A stretch of 64,000 nucleotides of DNA, taken from positions 1 to 64,000 of the forward strand of contig NZ_CP027560.1 of assembly GCF_014854695.1 (NCBI RefSeq). The letters are read 5' to 3'. Made by a program: the position numbers and the translations under genes. Below the pieces are notes generated by a model, which had not been told where the DNA came from, did not search any database, and was given only the letters and a program-made list of their open reading frames with translations. Shown here in pieces: positions 54,455 through 62,948 of the stretch. The DNA comes from Rhodococcus rhodochrous (GTDB lineage: Bacteria > Actinomycetota > Actinomycetes > Mycobacteriales > Mycobacteriaceae). Position 1 is the first letter of the stretch; each line of letters opens with the position of its first letter.

Positions 54455-55207
54455 TCAGCGGTTGCGGCTGCGCCGCTCGGAGCGGAGCTTGCGGAGCGCG
54501 TCGATGTCGGAGGCCTCGGGGCCTCCGGCGTTCGGGTCTCCGTTGCCGCCGGCGCCGTCACCGCTGCTGCGCGGGGGCGCGGCAGTGGCCTTGCGCAGGC
54601 GGGGATTTGCCTCGACAGCACGGTCGATGGCCGCGCCGATCAGCTCGTCCGCGTCGGCCGCGTTCGGGTCGATGTCGCGGATCGAGTTCAGGAACGAGCG
54701 CGAGTCGAGAAGTTCGCGCGGATCGGCCTCACCGGCCAGGCGGAAGATCGCCAGTTCACGGTCGCGTTCGAGCGCGCGCTGCTCGGCGGCCTGTGCTCGT
54801 TTTTCGGCCTCGCTCGCCTTGGAGGTGGCCTGCTCGACGAGCTGAACCGGGTCCGGCTCTTCCTCCTGGGGGAGGTTGATGCCGAATGCCTGACTGACGG
54901 TCTTGCCGAACTCGGCCTTGAACTCGTTCAGGGCCTCTTCGCGGGCCTGCCGCGCTGCCTCGGCGGCAGCTTCGGCGATGGCCTCGGCGATCGCGTCCTT
55001 GTTCTCCTTGCGGAGGTTCTGGTTCTCGCGGCGCAGTCGGCGGGCCTCGGCGAGGGTGACGGGCTGATTGTCGTCGGCCTCGCCGCTCGGGGCACCGGGC
55101 TGGACCTGGGGTTCGGTGCCGGTGCCGGTGCCGGGCTCGGTGCCGGTGCCGGGCTGGACCTCGGTCGAAGTGCCGGTGACCTTGTCGTCGGTGCTGTCCT
55201 TGGGCAT
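54455..55207 (-). CDS. capsid scaffold protein
   Basis: 250 aa. Low-complexity GT/PGTGTEP start, then a strongly helical, charged middle (VTLAEARRLRRENQNLRKEN; ARQAREEALNEFKAEFGKTV; ASEAEKRAQAAEQRALERDR) and a basic C-terminus (LRKLRSERRSRNR), the classic scaffold build. Gene order scaffold then coat supports it. ATG with AAGGGA upstream. Confidence 0.8.
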   Translation of the reverse strand: MPKDSTDDKVTGTSTEVQPGTGTEPGTGTGTEPQVQPGAPSGEADDNQPVTLAEARRLRRENQNLRKENKDAIAEAIAEAAAEAARQAREEALNEFKAEFGKTVSQAFGINLPQEEEPDPVQLVEQATSKASEAEKRAQAAEQRALERDRELAIFRLAGEADPRELLDSRSFLNSIRDIDPNAADADELIGAAIDRAVEANPRLRKATAAPPRSSGDGAGGNGDPNAGGPEASDIDALRKLRSERRSRNR

Positions 55208-55252
55208 GGGGGTTCCCTTCTGCCGCGCCTGGCGGCCATGTGGGTTGTGGGG

Positions 55253-55259
55253 TAGACAC
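55253..55259. promoter_or_regulatory. TAGACAC site upstream of the scaffold gene
   Basis: Single heptamer in the 140-bp gap between tRNA and scaffold gene, the only copy noted inside the structural operon. Confidence 0.35.
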
Positions 55260-55295
55260 CAGACAGCGCCGGGCTGTCGATGCCGGGTGAAGGAG

Positions 55296-55314
55296 CCCGT
55301 ACGCCAGGTACGGG
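55296..55314 (-). other. short hairpin between tRNA and scaffold gene
   Basis: CCCGTAC / GTACGGG, 7-bp perfect stem, 5-nt loop. Could help tRNA 3' processing or attenuate transcription. Confidence 0.35.
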
Positions 55315-55349
55315 TGAATCACCTACCGGTCAGAAACCGGCGGTGACGG

Positions 55350-55421
55350 TGGGGACGGCAGGACTCGAACCTGCGACGACCGGCGTATGAAACCGGCGCT
55401 CTGCCACTGAGCTACGCACCC
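55350..55421 (-). tRNA. tRNA-Met (CAU anticodon)
   Basis: Minus strand: acceptor GGGTGCG/CGTCCCC (one T-C mismatch, one G-T), D-arm GCTC-AGTGGCA-GAGC, anticodon arm CCGGT-TTCATAC-GCCGG with CAT at 34-36, T-arm GCAGG-TTCGAGT-CCTGC, discriminator A; CCA is not encoded. The anticodon stem lacks the three G-C pairs of initiators, so it is an elongator Met or a lysidine-modified Ile2 type. It sits inside the head operon. Confidence 0.9.
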
Positions 55422-55431
55422 TCAGTAACGC

Positions 55432-55468
55432 CGAAGGCCCGCCACCCCAGCGGGGAAGCGGGCCTTCG
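55432..55468 (-). terminator. hairpin just upstream of the tRNA
   Basis: Perfect 11-bp stem CGAAGGCCCGC / GCGGGCCTTCG, 15-nt loop, 10 nt before the tRNA 5' end. No U-run; could separate tRNA from upstream mRNA as a processing site. Confidence 0.5.
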
Positions 55469-55479
55469 ACCTGCAACGT

Positions 55480-55806
55480 CTACCGTTTGCCGACGCGGGA
55501 CTTCCATCCCTTCGGCGGCCACACCAGCGTCTCGGCGTACTCCGGGTCGGAGATCATCGCCAACTCGCGACGCTCGGCGTAGGTCTGCATCAAGTCCTCG
55601 TACATCTGCGCGGCGTCCTCGGCGGACCGCTCTTTGATCGGGAACACCCGGTCCCCGTCGTGCGAGAGCGGCTCGACCCGGTCGGCGAAGCGCAGCACCG
55701 AATAGCAGCCGGTGTAGCCGTCGACGACGAACACCCCGGGATACAGCTCGCACACCAGCCGGGGATAGGTGTCCCCGACGGTGATGTGGGTGGCTTCAAC
55801 TTCCAT
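55480..55806 (-). CDS. ORFan in the head module
   Basis: 108 aa, function unknown. GDTYPRLVCELYPGVFVVDG and LRFADRVEPLSHDGDRVFPI; acidic helix then basic end WKSRVGKR. ATG 55806; a TTG three bases earlier is possible (AAGGAG upstream fits both). Confidence 0.5.
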   Translation of the reverse strand: MEVEATHITVGDTYPRLVCELYPGVFVVDGYTGCYSVLRFADRVEPLSHDGDRVFPIKERSAEDAAQMYEDLMQTYAERRELAMISDPEYAETLVWPPKGWKSRVGKR

Positions 55807-55840
55807 CAAGGCACGTCTCCTTCGTGGGTGTGTTCGGCAT

Positions 55841-57571
55841 TCACTCTGCCTCGGACTCCGCGCGGAGGCGTTCGTACTCGGCGCGGGTCATCCCATCCGG
55901 GACACTCGCCCCGAACGCACGCAGCGCCGCGAGCTCGTCCTCGCTGAACGCCGGGGCGTCGGGCGACTCGCGGTCCGGGACCACCGTGAACGGAATGTCC
56001 AGCTCCCGCAGTCGCGGCCCGTATCGGTCGGCGTCCGCATGGTCACGGAAGACCACCTGCTGCACCTCCGACAGCGACAGTCCCGAGTGGATCTGCGCCT
56101 CGACGTAGACCCGCTGGTAGAAGCCCTCGTCGTCATCGTCGTCGGTGCCCTCGGCCAGCCACGCGGCATAGTCCTCCGGGGTGCGATGCCCCAGACGGGC
56201 GGCCAGCGCCGGGTTGCCGGAGAACTCGCCCGGATCGTTGAGCGGTCCGGGGAAGATGCTCTCCGAGCCGGCCAACGAGTCCCCCACGTTGACGCTGGTA
56301 CGGCGGTTGCGCACGTCGTCGTTGAGGATCAGCGCGATCCGGCCGTAGGTGTCGGCACCGGACGGGGCCCCACCGGGGTCGCGGATGTAGCCGTAGATCG
56401 GGGGATGCTCGTGCTCACCGAACCAGGCCGTCTCGATCCGGGCCCGGTCGTCGGGGGCGTGCGTACCGACACCGGTCAGCGCCCCGTCGTCACGCTGGGA
56501 CAGCAACCGGCCCGCGTCGAGGATCGCCCCGAAGTTGCGGGACGGCACGTTCACCGCGACCTGACGGCCCTCGAGGAACTGCGCCAGGCCGTCGCGGGCC
56601 ATTTCGATCGCCTCGTCGGCGTCGATGTCCTTGCGCTTGAGTGCCCGCTCGAGACTGCGCTGGTTCTCGTAGACCAGCTCGGCGCGGAACCGCTCACCGG
56701 ACGCCTCGTCGAGGTCTCTGATGATGTCTTCGATCTCGGCGACCTCGTCGGCGTCCCCGGCGTCGATCGCCGCGCGCCGCTCCCGGTACAGCTCGGACTC
56801 CTCGCTGGGGGAGCCGAGATAGTCCGGCACATCGGTCTCCCCGATCGGCGAGCGATCCGGGGCCGGTTCGGGCCACTCGCGGGTGGCCTGCACGATCTGC
56901 CCGATGGTGTCCTGGACGTCGAACTCCTGGCGCGGGTTCTCCAGGTTCATGAAGAAGTAGTTGTCCATGCCGCCCTGGGGGCCGCCGGTCAGGGCCATCC
57001 CCTCGTCGTCGACCCGGAAGTTCAGGCTCGTGTGCGCGACCTTCTGCCCGGTGTCGTCGTGCATGTGCAGATTGGCCCAGACCGACTCGACCTCGTCGAA
57101 GTCGTTGCGCTCGAGCTGCACACTCTCGACGCGGACCTCGATGCCGGTGTCGTAGCGGCCTGCGATGTTCTCGGCCAGCGCCGCCCGGACCTCCTCGTCG
57201 CCGCGTTCGCCGTTGGAGGCGCTACGGATGTCTGCGGGGTCGGGCACCGTGCCTTTGGGCGGGCCGACCTCGGCCGCCGGGCTCGCCTCCGGGGCGATCA
57301 CCCCGTCGGACTTGTCGAGCAGTTCGTCGAGCGCGTCCTCGGGGTCCACGTCGTCGGTGCCGTCGTCCTCGTCGTCGTGGTCCTTCGGCGCCGCGGGGGC
57401 CTTGGGGTCGTCGGTGTCGAGCGTCCGGCGTCGCTCGTGCGCACTGGTGCGGCCCGAACCCCGGTGCAGCTCCCCGGTGCTCGGGTTGACCCGGATGATC
57501 GAGCCGATCGGCACGCCGTAGCGCTCGGCGCCCTCGGGGGTCCGTACGCGGCGATAGCGGGCACGAGGCAT
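55841..57571 (-). CDS. head-module protein with ADP-ribosyltransferase-like C-terminus
   Basis: 576 aa. N-terminal ~60 residues are basic (RARYRRVRTPEGAERYGVPI), then a long acidic linker. Residues ~340-520 (NVPSRNFGAILDAGRLLSQR; HPPIYGYIRDPGGAPSGADT; YGRIALILNDDVRNRRTSVN; YVEAQIHSGLSLSEVQQVVF) resemble DUF3626/MuF-associated ART-type domains, with a possible R-S-E arrangement. Following the minor capsid gene, it may be injected with the DNA, as some phage ARTs are. Family call is tentative. Confidence 0.5.
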   Translation of the reverse strand: MPRARYRRVRTPEGAERYGVPIGSIIRVNPSTGELHRGSGRTSAHERRRTLDTDDPKAPAAPKDHDDEDDGTDDVDPEDALDELLDKSDGVIAPEASPAAEVGPPKGTVPDPADIRSASNGERGDEEVRAALAENIAGRYDTGIEVRVESVQLERNDFDEVESVWANLHMHDDTGQKVAHTSLNFRVDDEGMALTGGPQGGMDNYFFMNLENPRQEFDVQDTIGQIVQATREWPEPAPDRSPIGETDVPDYLGSPSEESELYRERRAAIDAGDADEVAEIEDIIRDLDEASGERFRAELVYENQRSLERALKRKDIDADEAIEMARDGLAQFLEGRQVAVNVPSRNFGAILDAGRLLSQRDDGALTGVGTHAPDDRARIETAWFGEHEHPPIYGYIRDPGGAPSGADTYGRIALILNDDVRNRRTSVNVGDSLAGSESIFPGPLNDPGEFSGNPALAARLGHRTPEDYAAWLAEGTDDDDDEGFYQRVYVEAQIHSGLSLSEVQQVVFRDHADADRYGPRLRELDIPFTVVPDRESPDAPAFSEDELAALRAFGASVPDGMTRAEYERLRAESEAE

Positions 57572-57585
57572 GGGCGTTCACTCCT

Positions 57586-58650
57586 CTACAGAGGGACGCC
57601 GATCTGCTCGCGGCGTCGGATTCGGGGAATGCCGGTCTCGTCGACCAGCTCGCGCACCTGCTTCTGCAGCGCGCGGATACGGGCATCGGCCGCTCGGCGG
57701 GCCGTGTCGTCGAGTGCCGCCTCTCGCACCCGTTTCTGGGCGCGGATACGGCGTTCGAGCCCGCGAAGTTTCTGGGTGGCCTTGTAGGCGGCCGGATCGA
57801 CCGGCGGCGGCTCGGGCAGCGGCCCGTCCCCGGGCGTCCACAGCCGCAGTGCGTGACGGCAGTTCGGATGCTCGAAGCCGCGTGCGCGGGCCTCGGGCAG
57901 GGTGGCCACGACCGGTGCGGTGGTCGGGCGGCCGGTGATCGACAGCAGGCGGCCCTGGAACGGGGCGCACAGATCGGAGCAGTTCGCCACCGTCGTCACC
58001 CGCACGATGTCGTAGCCGTGCTCGACGCACAGCGCCGCGTAGGCGTCGTTGGCGGCGACCCGCGCGGCGGTGCGCGTGCACATCTCGACGTAGGAGACGA
58101 CATTCCAGCGCCGCTTCGACTTGGTGCTGACGTAGCCGGTGATGCCCTGGGCGGCGGCCCGGTCGAGGACCTGCTGGGCCAGCCGCAGCCGACCGGCGGT
58201 GCCGCCGAGCCGCTGCGAGACGACCTCGCGCATCACCTGCCGGTAGATGCCGTCGGTCGAGGCCACCAACTGCGGATACATCGCCGACAGCGACGGCATC
58301 AGCCCGGCCGGGGCGTGCACGAGGGTCTGCGGTGGGGTGCGCGGGAACAGCGGCGCAGCCGAACGCAGGATCGCCGGGGGCAGATCGGCCTCGGCGGCGC
58401 GACGACCCTCGATCGCCGCCCGTGCCAGCGCCTCCCTCGCCGCACCGCGAGCCTGGCCCAGCAGCCGGTCGAGCACCGCACGGATCTGCGCGCGCCGGCC
58501 GAAGCTGCCCGGCACCGATCCCGGGGAGCGGGTTTCGGCGCGCACCCAGTCGGCGACCATCGCCAGAAGGGTGCGTTCGGCCCCGGCGTACAGGGCCCGC
58601 AGTGCCGCGACGATGCGTTCGAGCTGTTCGGGGGTGAGCACGAATCTCAC
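57586..58650 (-). CDS. minor capsid protein (phage_min_cap2/MuF-like)
   Basis: 354 aa. Helical N-terminus, then EMCTRTAARVAANDAYAALC, EHGYDIVRVTTVANCSDLCA, PFQGRLLSITGRPTTAPVVA and RARGFEHPNCRHALRLWTPG, the Cys/His-containing core of minor capsid protein 2 (GFxHPNCRH). C-terminal ~100 residues are a basic coiled coil. Directly after portal, acting in head morphogenesis and probably carried in the capsid. GTG start at 58650. Confidence 0.85.
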   Translation of the reverse strand: MRFVLTPEQLERIVAALRALYAGAERTLLAMVADWVRAETRSPGSVPGSFGRRAQIRAVLDRLLGQARGAAREALARAAIEGRRAAEADLPPAILRSAAPLFPRTPPQTLVHAPAGLMPSLSAMYPQLVASTDGIYRQVMREVVSQRLGGTAGRLRLAQQVLDRAAAQGITGYVSTKSKRRWNVVSYVEMCTRTAARVAANDAYAALCVEHGYDIVRVTTVANCSDLCAPFQGRLLSITGRPTTAPVVATLPEARARGFEHPNCRHALRLWTPGDGPLPEPPPVDPAAYKATQKLRGLERRIRAQKRVREAALDDTARRAADARIRALQKQVRELVDETGIPRIRRREQIGVPL

Positions 58651-58661
58651 CCCCGATCAGA

Positions 58662-60224
58662 TCAGAACTGGTGGTTCTCCTCGTCCGGGTCCGGGGCCTG
58701 CTCGACGACGCCGAGCTGGGCCTTGCGTTCCTCGTCCTTCTTGATGCGGTCGAGCTCGTCGTTGACGTCGTCGCTCGACCAGTTCGGGTTCTGCTGACGC
58801 ACCGCCTGCTCGAGGGAAAGCACCCCGGAGGTGTAGAGCGTCGAGATCGTCTGCGACATCTCGGTCGGAGACTGGTGCGCGCGCACCGGGAACCGCACCT
58901 CGGGCATCTCCCGCAGCCCCAGGCCGGTGCCGAAGATCGCCGCGTCCAGCTCGAAGCCGGTGCGGGCGAACGGCCGCAACTTGGCCTTGAAGGCGTTGAT
59001 CTTGCGGTCGCGGGTGCGTTCGGACAGCCGGTCCTTGGAGTTGACCTCGGTCGCGGTCTGCTGCGACTGCACACCGACAGCCAGCGAGTTGTCGGCGAAG
59101 CTCGACGACGACAGGCCGGTGCCGCGCAGGATCACGTTGAGCAGTTCGGCGACGGTGTGGGCGTACTCGAGATAGCGGATCGCGAACTGGTTGGCCTGCA
59201 CCGGGGCACCACCGGAGGCGGCCGAGCCCATGCCCGGGGCCATGGCGGTGAAGATCGACTGCTCGGAGTCCCAGTGCAGCCCACCGCCGGTGCCGCCGGA
59301 TTGAAGCATGTCCTCGGCGACGAACAGGCGGGCCTTGCCCAGTTCGATGTCGCGCATCCACGCGCTGTAGGTCTCGTCGAGGGCGTCGAACACCGGCTCG
59401 AGACCCTCGAAGTCCGAGCGTCCGAGCTGGGACAGGCCCGGCTCGTTGCGCCAGCGCCGCGCCGCCCCGTTGGGCACATACGTCGCGGTCAGGCCCCGCA
59501 CACCGGTGGGGATCGCGCCTTCCTCGTCGACCAGCGGCGCCGCCCACTCGGTGGACGGATGCTCGGTCAGCGGCAGCTTGCGGCCCAGACGGCTGCGGTC
59601 GCCCTGGTAGAGGCCGTGGATGATGCGGCCGGGTTCGTGCCGCTCGAGGTGCCGGTACAGCACCCCGTCGTCGTCGTGCACGATCTTCCAGAAGGTCACC
59701 GCGACGAGGGTGTCGTAGCGGAAGGTCGGGATCGCCGCGTCGGCCGCGACCGACCCGAGCCGCACCTTGTCGGCGATGTCCTTGTCCCACCACCAGCGCA
59801 GATACGAGCCGCCGAGCACCGACCCGAGTTCGGCGGACTCGGTCAGGCTCATCGTCGAGTCGTCCTCACCGAGGAGTTTCTGCAGCCGGTCCTGGGTCTT
59901 CTTCCGGTCGCCGATCGCGTCGTTCTCGCCGACGACGAACATCGGGCGCTGGGCGAACACGAGATCGCCCATGGTGCGGGCGACGTCGGCCGGCGCGGGC
60001 ACGTGCAGTCGCCGCGAGTGCTGCTGGTTCGGTCGGCCCCAGAAGTAGCGGTCCCAGAACGCGCGCACCGCCCCGACCACCGAGACCTTCGGCCGGTTCT
60101 GCTCCTCGTAGATCGCCGCGAGCGCATCGACATCACCGATGTGCCAGGCGTTCCACGCGAACATCTCCTTCTGCGCTCGGTCGTACGGGCGAGGGGGCCA
60201 TTCGGCCCCTTTGTCGGGAAGCAT
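58662..60224 (-). CDS. portal protein
   Basis: 520 aa. YRDRYFWGRPNQQHSRRLH-like N-terminal part, SLTESAELGSVLGGSYLRWW, FWKIVHDDDGVLYRHLERHE, DALDETYSAWMRDIELGKAR and LRGTGLSSSSFADNSLAVGV with TATEVNSKDRLSERTRDRKI fit the SPP1-type portal family. Forms the dodecameric DNA entry ring. ATG 60224 preceded by GAGAGGAGCGCCC; that site is the 3' arm of a hairpin (60230-60262). Confidence 0.9.
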   Translation of the reverse strand: MLPDKGAEWPPRPYDRAQKEMFAWNAWHIGDVDALAAIYEEQNRPKVSVVGAVRAFWDRYFWGRPNQQHSRRLHVPAPADVARTMGDLVFAQRPMFVVGENDAIGDRKKTQDRLQKLLGEDDSTMSLTESAELGSVLGGSYLRWWWDKDIADKVRLGSVAADAAIPTFRYDTLVAVTFWKIVHDDDGVLYRHLERHEPGRIIHGLYQGDRSRLGRKLPLTEHPSTEWAAPLVDEEGAIPTGVRGLTATYVPNGAARRWRNEPGLSQLGRSDFEGLEPVFDALDETYSAWMRDIELGKARLFVAEDMLQSGGTGGGLHWDSEQSIFTAMAPGMGSAASGGAPVQANQFAIRYLEYAHTVAELLNVILRGTGLSSSSFADNSLAVGVQSQQTATEVNSKDRLSERTRDRKINAFKAKLRPFARTGFELDAAIFGTGLGLREMPEVRFPVRAHQSPTEMSQTISTLYTSGVLSLEQAVRQQNPNWSSDDVNDELDRIKKDEERKAQLGVVEQAPDPDEENHQF

Positions 60225-60229
60225 GGGCG

Positions 60230-60262
60230 CTCCTCTCAGGCCGGATAGCGGCCCGAGAGGAG
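60230..60262 (-). promoter_or_regulatory. hairpin sequestering the portal ribosome-binding site
   Basis: Outer stem CTCCTCTC / GAGAGGAG and inner stem GGCCG / CGGCC around GATAG (in + orientation). The GAGAGGAG arm is the portal Shine-Dalgarno, so folding would hide it unless ribosomes or a ligand open it. Confidence 0.5.
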
Positions 60263-60269
60263 GGCGACG

Positions 60270-60995
60270 CTATGAAGTTGTCAGGGAGGGCATCGACGAG
60301 CCTTTGCGAAGGTTGCAACCGGCGTGCGCCGGACGGAGGTTGTCGTTGCTGTGCTCGCCACCCCGAGCGAGCGGGACGACGTGGTCGAAGTGCAGGTCAG
60401 GCCACGAGTCGATGTCGCCACCGCACAGGTGGCAGACCATGCCGTGCTCGGCGAGGACGAGGGTGAAGTCGACCTTGCCGACCGTGGCGGCACGGATGCG
60501 TCCTCGGCGCTTGAGCCGCTGACGCTGGTAGTTCTCGCGGGCCTTGGCGGGGTTCTTACTGGCCCAACGGCGGAAGTTCTCTGCCGCCCGTTCGGCGTTG
60601 GCCTCACGCCAGCGGGCCGCGTTGGCGCGGTGCTGATCGGGGTTGGCCTCGCGCCAGCATTTGCTGCGGGCGCTCTCGACCTCGCGGTTCTCCCGCCAGC
60701 GGCGGACCTCGCGGTCCCGGACCTTCTCGGGATTGCGGAGCTTCCACTGCCGGGAGTCGGCGTTCTTGCGAGCTCGATTAGCGGCGTCGTAGTGGTACTG
60801 GCACAGGCCGGTGTAACGACGAGGGCGGTCGCAGTCATCGGTCGAGCACAGATCGCCCGTGGGGGACTTGGTTTGGATCGGGGCATCCATGTCCCGACCG
60901 TCGCGGGCGCGTTGATAGTGCGCCCGGCAGAACCCCTTCGCGAGTACCTTACGATCGCACCATTCCACCGCGCACGGCTTGAAAGATGTTGTCAC
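60270..60995 (-). CDS. HNH endonuclease between terminase and portal
   Basis: 241 aa. Zinc-knuckle start (PCAVEWCDRKVLAKGFCRAH, LCSTDDCDRPRRYTGLCQYH), a basic repeat region (ARWREANAERAAENFRRWAS), then the HNH core VCHLCGGDIDSWPDLHFDHV, VPLARGGEHSNDNLRPAHAG with CN. Common homing site in actinophages. GTG start; no Shine-Dalgarno, but an extended -10 (TGGTAAAAT at 61007-61002) puts the transcription start at the GTG, so the mRNA is probably leaderless. Confidence 0.85.
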   Translation of the reverse strand: MTTSFKPCAVEWCDRKVLAKGFCRAHYQRARDGRDMDAPIQTKSPTGDLCSTDDCDRPRRYTGLCQYHYDAANRARKNADSRQWKLRNPEKVRDREVRRWRENREVESARSKCWREANPDQHRANAARWREANAERAAENFRRWASKNPAKARENYQRQRLKRRGRIRAATVGKVDFTLVLAEHGMVCHLCGGDIDSWPDLHFDHVVPLARGGEHSNDNLRPAHAGCNLRKGSSMPSLTTS

Positions 60996-61001
60996 ACAGT
61001 G

Positions 61002-61007
61002 ATTTTA
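61002..61007 (-). promoter_or_regulatory. extended -10 for a leaderless HNH transcript
   Basis: TAAAAT with TGG before it, 6 nt from the GTG start, overlapping the terminase stop region. -35 is weak. Confidence 0.5.
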
Positions 61008-61011
61008 CCAG

Positions 61012-62307
61012 CTATACCGCTTTGCTCGGTCCGATGTTGATGTACTGCCGCCACCGGCGCTCGGTCGTCGTAATGACATAGCGCGCAGCGTCAAGACTGT
61101 GATCTGCGGTCTTGAGGACTTGGTCGTAACCCGCGTCCGTCGCCTCCGAATCCCACGAATACCCGGCTATCTCGGTGAGCAGCCCCTTGCAGCGGTCGGA
61201 GACCTTCAACTTGCCGCCGGAGAGCAGCATCGCCTGGGTGCGGATGCCGTAGAGCACGTCGTTCTCGGCGGCGTAGGTGTTCAGGCCGTCGGCGCGCAAC
61301 TGCACCCGAAACGACGCCGCCGCCGGGTCGACGATGACCGGCGGCGGTGCGAGACGTTGGGGACGCCCGTGTTTGTCGGGCGGCAGGTGGTCGAGGGCGA
61401 GCCAGTCCCGCAGTCCCTTCGACAGCTGGGCGTCGGTCCAGCGCGTGGCATCGCTGCGCGGCTGGTAGCGCCACTCGTCGATCAGGTACAGCACGTTGTC
61501 GACGCCGAGGCCGAGCAGCAGCGCGGCGGTCGGGTTGGTGGTGCCGTAGTCGACTCCGACGCCGAACAGCTCGACCATCGGCGGCAGGTTCTCCCACTTG
61601 ACGACGTGCTGGGAGGGCTCCCACATGTCGTAGACCGCGCCGTCGGCCGCGACCCAGTGCCCGAGGATGAACCGCCGGTACCACAGGCCCGTGTACTCAC
61701 GCTTGATCGAGTTCTTGTAGTCCTCGCTCAGGGCGGGGTTGTCGTCGAGCGTGAAGTGCCACGAGCGCCAGTCGGGCAGCTCGTCGAGCCGGTCGAGGTA
61801 CTTCTTCTTGAGCCAGTGCTCGGGGTTGTCCGGGTTGGTGGTGCCGAACAGCTTCGCCCCGGTCACGGACATGCGGCCGAGCAGCTGGTTGAAGAAGTCC
61901 TCGCGGATGACGGTGACCTCGTCGGCGTACGCCCCGGCCACGGTCAGACCACGCAGCGACTTCTCCGCCTTGGCGTCGGAGGCACCGAGCATGTAGACGC
62001 GCCGGCCGAGGATCGTCGCCGACGGCGCACCGGTCACGTACTTCACCGTGTCGGCGAACTCCCCGAAGATGTCGGGGTCCTGCATCGGCGCGATGACGTT
62101 GCGGGCGAGCGATTCACGGGTGCGGCCGACCATCACGAACTGCCCACCGGGGGGCGGATCCGCGAGGAACATCAGCCACCGCATCATCGACCCGAAGGTC
62201 TTCCCCGAGCGGATCGCGCCTTCCCACAGGTTGAAGCGGGCCTCGGCCTCGGCGATCGAGTACAGCTGCTTGCGTGAGAGCGGCAGCTCGGTGATGTCGG
62301 AAGTCAC
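61012..62307 (-). CDS. terL: terminase large subunit
   Basis: 431 aa. Walker A GAIRSGKT, Walker B GAYADEVTV, and the n-terminal ATPase strand LFGTTNPDNPEHW; nuclease domain with VGVDYGTTNPTA, APPPVIVDPAAASFRVQLRA and TADHSLDAARYVI giving the three acidic motifs. Terminase_3/PBSX type. Packages DNA through the portal. GTG start in a GTGA overlap with the upstream gene. Headful or cos mode cannot be told from this sequence. Confidence 0.95.
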   Translation of the reverse strand: MTSDITELPLSRKQLYSIAEAEARFNLWEGAIRSGKTFGSMMRWLMFLADPPPGGQFVMVGRTRESLARNVIAPMQDPDIFGEFADTVKYVTGAPSATILGRRVYMLGASDAKAEKSLRGLTVAGAYADEVTVIREDFFNQLLGRMSVTGAKLFGTTNPDNPEHWLKKKYLDRLDELPDWRSWHFTLDDNPALSEDYKNSIKREYTGLWYRRFILGHWVAADGAVYDMWEPSQHVVKWENLPPMVELFGVGVDYGTTNPTAALLLGLGVDNVLYLIDEWRYQPRSDATRWTDAQLSKGLRDWLALDHLPPDKHGRPQRLAPPPVIVDPAAASFRVQLRADGLNTYAAENDVLYGIRTQAMLLSGGKLKVSDRCKGLLTEIAGYSWDSEATDAGYDQVLKTADHSLDAARYVITTTERRWRQYINIGPSKAV

Positions 62308-62942
62308 GACGGCGACTCCTCTCCTGCAGATGCGTTGGTGATGGGGTCGGCGACGTCGCCGTCGTTGGCGGCGAGCGACATGTCCGGCGCTTCGCCGCCG
62401 TTGGCGCGGTCCTCGGCGACAGCGGACTTGATGCCGCTGATGAGGTTTGCGAGCACCGACCGCTTGCCCTCGATGCCGGTGTCGGTGGACTCGGAGACCA
62501 GCTCCATGTGGCCCTTGAGCGCGATCTGCAGCGCGCCGTAGCCGTCGCGGGTGTCGCGCAGCGGGGGCAGCGGCAAGGTGACCGGGACCAGCGAGTCCGG
62601 GCCCTTTTCGTAGTAGTGGTGCGGGCTCCACAGCCGCTCGCGGATCTTCAGCGCGTCGTCGAGCAGCTGTTCGGCCAGGTCGATGCGTTTGGCCTTCATC
62701 TGCGCCACTCGGGCGGCGGTGGCCTCGACGGTCTGGGACTCGTCGAACGCGAGACCGAGCTTTTTGCACGCCGAGGTGATGGTCGCGGCGGCCCGGCCCA
62801 GGGTCTCGGCGATCTCGTTGCGGCCCTTGCCTTCGGAGTGCAGCTGCTTGATCTGCTCGAGTTCGTCGTCGGTCAGCTTCGGGCGGGCGGGGGCCTTGGG
62901 TGCTTTCTTCGCGCGAGTGCGCGCGGAGGTCGGGGTCGCCAC
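62304..62942 (-). CDS. HTH protein next to terminase (small-subunit or regulator)
   Basis: 212 aa. Basic Pro/Ala N-terminus, then LTDDELEQIKQLHSEGKGRN with EIAETLGRAAATITSACKKL, a Hin/Mor-type HTH; the middle has LWSPHHYYEKGPDSLVPVTL. Such genes next to terL act in DNA recognition for packaging, or as transcription regulators. ATG at 62942. Confidence 0.65.
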   Translation of the reverse strand: MATPTSARTRAKKAPKAPARPKLTDDELEQIKQLHSEGKGRNEIAETLGRAAATITSACKKLGLAFDESQTVEATAARVAQMKAKRIDLAEQLLDDALKIRERLWSPHHYYEKGPDSLVPVTLPLPPLRDTRDGYGALQIALKGHMELVSESTDTGIEGKRSVLANLISGIKSAVAEDRANGGEAPDMSLAANDGDVADPITNASAGEESPS

Positions 62943-62948
62943 GGGCGC

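Noticed and set aside
52003-55207. HK97-type capsid with fused protease
   Set aside because: A separate scaffold gene precedes a P22-like coat and no protease motif is visible in this module.
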